11,810 nt of DNA, from positions 1 through 11,810 of the forward strand of contig JAOXYB010050069.1 in NCBI GenBank assembly GCA_028565635.1, written 5' to 3'. The notes under the pieces were generated by a model that was not told the DNA's origin, made no database searches, and saw nothing but the letters and a program-made list of their open reading frames with translations. Below, piece after piece: positions 10,301 through 11,810 of this stretch. The number at the start of each line of letters is the position of its first letter. Within the stretch, counting starts at the first letter, position 1. The stretch is from Phoronis ovalis. Lineage: Eukaryota > Phoronida > Phoronidae. A program made the translations under genes and the position numbers.

Positions 10301-10421
10301 TTTAACTCAAGATCTTGTGCATGAAAAAAATCGTGAACTACTATCGGAAAAGTATCGTATCAACCCTGATGATAAAGACTTTCAAAAGAACTTTGAACAA
10401 AAATGGTTTTCATGGACTTGA
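1203..10421 (+). CDS. C8orf76: C8orf76 orthologue, complete spliced gene (8 coding exons, 410 aa)
   Basis: Join 1203-1313, 5335-5467, 5854-5966, 7638-7719, 8171-8708, 9182-9254, 9589-9648, 10299-10421 (1233 nt including TGA). All introns are GT-AG and the frame is open throughout. Human C8orf76 is 380 aa. Matching blocks in the same order are: FDDSLFED (human FEDSVFEE); a WF pair at the start of exon 2 (human QWF); VVMRKEVQENIIRCL (human [15 protein letters not shown]); LLTLQHLVNLHLINFYYWLELANAYI (interrupted TPR-like block; human [24 protein letters not shown]); TCLLRARLL (human SFIRTRLLL); and a C-terminal EQKWFSW (human EDKWFRK). The first half looks like short TPR-type helical pairs (residues about 50-180). 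A poorly conserved linker follows (about 180-295), then a helical C-terminal part. There is no signal peptide or membrane segment. The molecular function is not established and none is assigned. The start is the first ATG, with G at -3 and G at +4. Confidence 0.9.
1314..1710 (+). other. Start of C8orf76 intron 1: no gene seen
   Basis: Intronic sequence between the exon-1 donor and the large foldback structure. ATGAGCTCAAAAT occurs twice, at 1531-1543 and 1571-1583. A 32-bp stretch at 1335-1366 resembles 791-822 upstream of exon 1. No coding potential recognised. Confidence 0.5.
1883..3133. mobile_element. Possible insertion splitting the left arm of the foldback element
   Basis: The right arm (3765-4097) is continuous, but its left-side counterparts are separated by about 1.25 kb. 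The ends of that segment look like short terminal inverted repeats: CAGACGCGGTTAC (1883-1895) against the complement of 3121-3133 (CAGGTGCGGATAC), 10 of 13 matching. A CAG start would be compatible with a hAT-type element. No convincing target-site duplication was found. The interior is AT-rich and non-coding, with runs of A/T at 2760-2900 and GGTTCC-type short repeats at 2000-2070. Confidence 0.4.
3134..3300. repeat. Left arm of inner inverted repeat
   Basis: Pairs with 3765-3955. Two blocks are perfect: AGGTATGTTACAATGTAC (3181-3198) against 3890-3907, and GTAGCCTGGCCTCATAACTT (3201-3220) against 3868-3887. The block CTACCCTGGACATAATA (3243-3259) also has its complement in the right arm, which carries about 30 extra bases near 3820-3855. 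Confidence 0.8.
3301..3764. repeat. Loop of the foldback element, with diverged internal repeat units
   Basis: Non-coding. About 3558-3623 is a direct, diverged copy of 3920-4003 (both CACAG-TAAAAATC, then TAGATAC-CAGG, then AAGTACACATTGTA, then AATCATTGATAC-CAGGGTA). Weaker copies of the TAAGT-CACATTTTA module lie around 3453 and 3510. TTTCTGACAAC occurs twice, near 3666 and 3725. The element seems to have grown by duplication of a 60-85-bp module. Confidence 0.6.
3765..3955. repeat. Right arm of inner inverted repeat
   Basis: Reverse-complement partner of 3134-3300, contiguous with the outer right arm that runs to 4097. It contains a copy of the ATCATTGAYACCCA-type motif (3771-3786), which recurs in both orientations through the element. 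Confidence 0.8.
4281..5113. mobile_element. Second large inverted-repeat element in intron 1
   Basis: Left arm 4281-4494 pairs with right arm about 4903-5113. By eye they match at roughly 80-85 per cent, with a perfect 28-bp block (4395-4422 against 4971-4998). The spacer of about 400 bp has no coding potential. Outer ends read ATTGATCTCATAATGTATA-like and inner ends contain AGATGTCG. It lies 180 bp past the first foldback element but shares no obvious sequence with it. Likely a separate non-autonomous transposon family, or a locally inverted duplication. Confidence 0.7.
5114..5334 (+). other. End of C8orf76 intron 1: no gene seen
   Basis: About 220 bp between the second inverted repeat and the exon-2 acceptor. 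Open frames here on both strands run across the splice site, resemble no protein I know, and are not conserved in C8orf76. Confidence 0.5.
5335..5467 (+). CDS. C8orf76: C8orf76 coding exon 2 (residues 38-81 plus one base)
   Basis: The acceptor is a pyrimidine tract ending TTTCAG, and the donor is GGTAATT. The exon opens with codons for Trp-Phe, matching human QWF directly after the exon-1 homology, then VLKYQADVLYHQKQF (human LKKFKGDLAYRRQEY), the first TPR-like helix pair. An internal ATG at 5365 could mislead a predictor into starting the protein here. Confidence 0.9.
5468..5853 (+). other. C8orf76 intron 2 (386 bp) with a poly(C) tract
   Basis: GT-AG intron. The only notable feature is a run of 13 C at 5752-5764. 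A 62-codon frame at 5554-5742 lies wholly inside the intron, starts at a weak context and shows no recognisable similarity, so it is not called as a gene. Confidence 0.6.
5854..5966 (+). CDS. C8orf76: C8orf76 coding exon 3 (residues 82-119)
   Basis: The acceptor is TTTTTACAG and the donor TTGGTATGA. The first codon (Glu) is split with exon 2. It encodes MRKEVQENIIRCLLAKGEPE followed by KALQAMSKL, the best-conserved block against human C8orf76 ([20 protein letters not shown] then EALEIAANL). Confidence 0.93.
6837..7115. repeat. Two-copy tandem duplication, period about 136 bp
   Basis: Unit 1 starts near 6837 and unit 2 near 6973. Shared landmarks fall in the same order at about 136-bp spacing: CAAGTGGCTA (6845 and 6981), GTCCTAC/TTCCTAC, GACA-TTAAAA, ATGTTACCC, TAAAACTTA, AAAGT-TA, CTACAATTTTAT/CTATAATTTTTAT, TTCAGAAA/TTTAGAAA. 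The copies have diverged, so the duplication is old. Non-coding. Confidence 0.7.
7427..7557 (+). repeat. Decayed array of a roughly 20-nt unit
   Basis: A GC-richer block inside the AT-rich intron. It repeats a GGACATGAATYAGTGG-like theme: GGACATGGATCAGTGG (7436-7451), CAGACACGAATCAGCACTGG (7463-7482), CAGACAGGAATTAATGAACGG (interrupted; 7503-7522), CCATAAATTAGTGG (7523-7536), GGACATGAATTTGAGTG (7540-7556). Spacing is irregular, as in an old minisatellite or the tail of a repeat element. Confidence 0.5.
7638..7719 (+). CDS. C8orf76: C8orf76 coding exon 4 (residues 120-146 plus one base)
   Basis: The acceptor is ATTTTACAG and the donor AGGTAATA. It encodes NFGNSPEHRTNRLLLFKEAY and a short MKNIK end. 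The phases (0 in, 1 out) fit exons 3 and 5 exactly. The human counterpart is the helix before the LEKTIFCLQKL block. Confidence 0.88.
7720..8170 (+). other. C8orf76 intron 4 (451 bp)
   Basis: GT-AG intron, AT-rich and non-coding. Its only marked structure is the hairpin at 8012-8051. Confidence 0.6.
8012..8051. repeat. Intronic hairpin, 15-bp stem, 10-nt loop
   Basis: CTCGCATTTTGATAC (8012-8026) pairs with GTATCAAAATGAGAG (8037-8051), 14 of 15 complementary. The stem is short for an animal microRNA precursor and does not clearly extend outside these limits. It could be the remnant of a small palindromic element. Confidence 0.6.
8171..8708 (+). CDS. C8orf76: C8orf76 coding exon 5 (residues 147-325 plus two bases)
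   Basis: This is the longest exon. The acceptor is TTCTTTTCAG and the donor AAGGTAAAC. It opens with the conserved DLLLTLQHLVNLH and ELANAYIMDY (human LAEAYLNLG). A Ser/Asn/Cys-rich linker of about 115 residues follows, without clear similarity, and then the conserved IATCLLRAR. The exon encodes 13 cysteines. The linker is probably disordered and accounts for much of the extra length relative to human. Confidence 0.92.
8709..9588 (+). other. C8orf76 introns 5 (8709-9181) and 6 (9255-9588), around exon 6
   Basis: Both are GT-AG, AT-rich and short (473 and 334 bp). No repeat, RNA gene or extra coding exon was recognised. The 9182-9254 segment between them is exon 6. Confidence 0.6.
9182..9254 (+). 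CDS. C8orf76: C8orf76 coding exon 6 (residues 326-350)
   Basis: The acceptor is ATTTTCAG and the donor CAAGTAAGT is a near-perfect consensus. It completes the split Arg codon and encodes LCSKFSFHQTASFGRLRVFE then MQKQ, matching human LLLQFTQPQQTSFALERNL then RTQQ. Confidence 0.9.
9589..9648 (+). CDS. C8orf76: C8orf76 coding exon 7 (residues 351-370)
   Basis: A 60-nt phase-0 exon between acceptor TCTTGTAG and donor AAGGTAAAA. It encodes a charged helical stretch beginning MEHTLDQLK and ending EERATK. The human counterpart is the IEDKM region. It is short and supported mainly by frame and splice sites. Confidence 0.83.
9649..10298 (+). other. C8orf76 intron 7 (650 bp)
   Basis: GT-AG intron, non-coding. 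It contains a 20-bp tandem duplication at 9936-9975 and nothing else that I could identify. Confidence 0.6.
9936..9975. repeat. 20-bp tandem duplication
   Basis: CTTGTATATTTGAAACAAGG (9936-9955) is followed directly by a copy (9956-9975) differing at one base. A partial third copy (CTTGTATATGAGGAAGTA) begins at 9919. Confidence 0.75.
10299..10421 (+). CDS. C8orf76: C8orf76 coding exon 8 (residues 371-410, stop)
   Basis: The acceptor is TTATTCCAG and the stop TGA is at 10419-10421. It encodes FLTQDLVHEKNRELLSEKYR, then an acidic loop, and ends EQKWFSWT. The WF near the C-terminus matches human EDKWFRK, though the human protein continues some 20 residues further. Confidence 0.87.
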   Translation, partial: FLTQDLVHEKNRELLSEKYRINPDDKDFQKNFEQKWFSWT

Positions 10422-10540
10422 CAACTAAATACATAAATACATTGAGATACATTACTAAAATAATGGTCAAGAAATGAGATTGAGAACTAGGTAGTAACTA
10501 CAATGAACGCAATTCTGAAAAGTGCTACTTTCAGTTTGCG

Positions 10541-10556
10541 AATAAAAAGCAATAAA
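10541..10556 (+). terminator. Poly(A) signals of C8orf76
   Basis: Two AATAAA hexamers (10541-10546 and 10551-10556) lie 120-135 nt after the TGA. A GT-rich stretch follows (about 10570-10600), as expected downstream of a cleavage site. Cleavage around 10565-10580 gives a 3' UTR of about 150 nt. Confidence 0.7.
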
Positions 10557-10581
10557 GAACAAAAATACACTGGTGAATATT

Positions 10582-10587
10582 TTTAAT
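10582..10587 (-). terminator. Candidate poly(A) signal of TRAPPC12 (ATTAAA)
   Basis: The complement of 10582-10587 is ATTAAA, the commonest variant hexamer. It lies about 190 nt after the TRAPPC12 stop. I saw no AATAAA on this strand between the stop and this point. Cleavage would fall around 10555-10570, overlapping the last bases of the C8orf76 3' UTR. Confidence 0.45.
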
Positions 10588-10773
10588 ATATGTTGATGAT
10601 TGCACTTTTCCCCAAGTTTTTGTGACACTTCTGGTTTTCCTGCTGATGCATTGGAAGTTGATCTAAGTCTATTTTAACAGTTAAAACTGCAATGAAAGCA
10701 AAATTCCAATTCATAGGATTTCGACAATTTAGAATGCAAACAACAATCCTTGATCAAAAAACAATTGTTAATG

Positions 10774-11016
10774 CTAAGTCATTTTCAAACATGCAGTATT
10801 AAAACCATCTCCTTTATATTTACTGACTAAATCTAACAATGTCTGCTTCTTATGCATGGCTCTGGATGATTCCAGTTCATAAAGCGTACTTAGATTGAAC
10901 AAAATACCATCTTGAATGTATCTTGTCGGATTTCTATGAACAAGTTCTTCTAGGACAATCAATGCTTCACTTAACTTTCCTATATACAGGAAACACACGG
11001 CCATATTATTTACTGC
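10774..11016 (-). CDS. TRAPPC12: TRAPPC12 last coding exon
   Basis: The acceptor on the minus strand is GTTTTAG, directly before the Ala codon at 11016-11014. The stop is TAG (complement of 10774-10776). It encodes AVNN, a TPR (MAVCFLYIGKLSEALIVLEE), the diagnostic TLYELESSRAMHKKQ and the end DGFNTACLKMT. The length and end agree with human TRAPPC12. Confidence 0.94.
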   Translation of the reverse strand, partial: AVNNMAVCFLYIGKLSEALIVLEELVHRNPTRYIQDGILFNLSTLYELESSRAMHKKQTLLDLVSKYKGDGFNTACLKMT

Positions 11017-11604
11017 CTAAAACAAAAAAGCAGAAAGCTTTATTTATGATTGTTTACAAGTGGAAAGACATTGGTTTGCAATTTTGACGCAGCTTTTTTG
11101 ATGCTTACTAAATGCTTCAAATTTTAGGAAAAATTAATGTCTCCAAACGGGCCTTTAAAATAAATTACCAATCCCACTAAAGATGTTCTTCACTTCTCTC
11201 ATAGTGTTATTCATAGGCACTAGAACAAAACGGCTGGATACTTGAACAAGACTTATTCGAGACCAGATGGAATTCCTTCCTTGAGGAAACACTTCTCATT
11301 TATTTTATGCATGCGAAATTACAAAATATGAACCTGTACTAAATAGTAACTTGATTGACAATGTCACCTGGGATACTAACCCCTTACTTGCAATAATTAT
11401 CACTCCTTTTCCCAGATGTTTTGTCCTATTGATTATAAATAACATTAACATTGTGAGAAACCTTTGTACTAGTACAAATGGGAATACTGGTGACATTCTA
11501 TTCCGCTAAAACTTACAATAGCATTTTCTGGATCTAAGTCCGAGGCATCTTTGAAATGTTGTCTAGCTTCATTGAAATTATTCAAACCCATTGACACAAA
11601 GCCT
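10774..11604 (-). CDS. TRAPPC12: TRAPPC12 orthologue, 3' end (last two coding exons, partial gene)
   Basis: Complement of join(10774-11016, 11517-11604): 29 codons plus one base, then 80 codons and stop. This is the C-terminal end of trafficking protein particle complex subunit 12, a TPR protein of about 735 aa in human. It belongs to the TRAPPIII complex that acts in ER-to-Golgi transport and autophagy, and human TRAPPC12 is also reported to act in mitotic chromosome congression. Visible blocks are GFVSMGLNNFNEARQHF (human FLHLGQNNFAEAHRFF), DPENAIAVNNMAVCFLYIGK (human [20 protein letters not shown]), and FNLSTLYELESSRAMHKKQ (human FNLTTMYELESSRSMQKKQ). Two TPR helix pairs are recognisable. 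The N-terminal exons lie beyond the right edge, and I found none in 11605-11810. Confidence 0.93.
11017..11516 (-). other. TRAPPC12 intron (500 bp): no other feature
   Basis: GT-AG on the minus strand, AT-rich and non-coding. The open frame at 11305-11496 shows no recognisable similarity and lies wholly within the intron. Confidence 0.65.
11517..11604 (-). CDS. TRAPPC12: TRAPPC12 penultimate coding exon
   Basis: Acceptor CCTTTCAG just above 11604, donor GTAAGT at 11516-11511. The exon is 88 nt and carries one base of a split codon, so the preceding exon must end with two bases of it. It encodes GFVSMGLNNFNEARQHFKDA and then SDLDPENAI, a TPR unit that reads directly into the last exon. Confidence 0.93.
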
Positions 11605-11810
11605 CTGAAAGGAAAATACATGTATAAAGTGGTTTGTAAAATATCCATTACTGAGAACAAGGAATGTCAGTTGTACCTTAGTACTGAATCACTGTATCGT
11701 AAAGAAGCTTGAAAATGGAGATTCACATGAATTATATAAACAAGAGGTCTGCAGGTGCAGACAGATGCCCATCATATGATGTAGTTTCTTTAGTTGTAAA
11801 GCCATCTATG
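11605..11810 (-). other. TRAPPC12 intronic sequence with a short palindrome-containing repeat
   Basis: No TRAPPC12 exon was recognised up to the window edge. GTCTGCA (11747-11753) and TGCAGAC (11756-11762) form a perfect 7-bp hairpin with a 2-nt loop, just after AAACAAGAGG (11738-11747). A head of this type is one I associate from memory with dispersed repeats in mollusc genomes. Confidence 0.45.

Larger units (their letters stand above)
10422..10773. other. Convergent 3' intergenic region / overlapping 3' UTRs
   Basis: The 352 bp between the C8orf76 and TRAPPC12 stop codons hold the 3' UTRs of both genes and their poly(A) signals. No other gene is seen. Confidence 0.6.

Noticed and set aside
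11605-11810. A further TRAPPC12 exon near the right edge
   Set aside because: Minus-strand translations showed nothing like the KLDGLQGKIMVLMNS region expected next, so the preceding exon must lie outside the window.
1-11810. tRNA genes, CRISPR arrays, prokaryotic operons
   Set aside because: No tRNA B-box-like GTTCRANNC with a matching cloverleaf and no regularly spaced direct repeats were seen; the gene structure is clearly that of an animal nuclear genome.

Overview
This is nuclear DNA of an invertebrate animal. It is AT-rich, the genes are split by GT-AG introns, the exons are short and the introns are full of old mobile-element debris. The protein divergence from human and the repeat style would fit a mollusc or another lophotrochozoan, but nothing in the window proves the clade.

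Two genes are present and they converge tail to tail. The first, on the + strand (1203-10421), is an apparently complete orthologue of vertebrate C8orf76. It has eight coding exons and 410 codons, with all seven introns GT-AG and the frame kept throughout. It was assembled exon by exon from splice sites and similarity to the human protein. Exon 1 (37 codons) lies 4 kb upstream of exon 2 and is easily missed, but carries a conserved acidic FDDSLFED motif. The second, on the - strand (10774 to beyond 11604), is the 3' end of TRAPPC12, a TPR subunit of the TRAPPIII trafficking complex. Its last two coding exons are visible and the rest lies past the right edge. The two stop codons are about 350 bp apart, and the candidate poly(A) signals place the two mRNA 3' ends within tens of bases of each other.

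Layout: 1-215 is a short foldback (MITE-like) element ended by 27-bp inverted repeats. It abuts a decayed non-LTR retrotransposon reverse-transcriptase fragment (about 222-455). 456-1202 is the upstream region of C8orf76, with an imperfect hairpin and a weak TATA-like box. Intron 1 (1314-5334) is almost wholly built of two neighbouring large inverted repeats: a complex foldback structure at 1711-4097, whose left arm seems split by a 1.25-kb insertion, and a second one at 4281-5113. Intron 3 carries a 136-bp two-copy tandem duplication and a decayed short-unit array. Intron 4 has a strong hairpin and intron 7 a 20-bp tandem duplication.

I saw no tRNA, rRNA, CRISPR or prokaryotic feature. The most notable items are the intronic inverted repeats, which could form long double-stranded RNA in the C8orf76 pre-mRNA, the hidden first exon, and the close convergent arrangement of two genes that are unlinked in humans.
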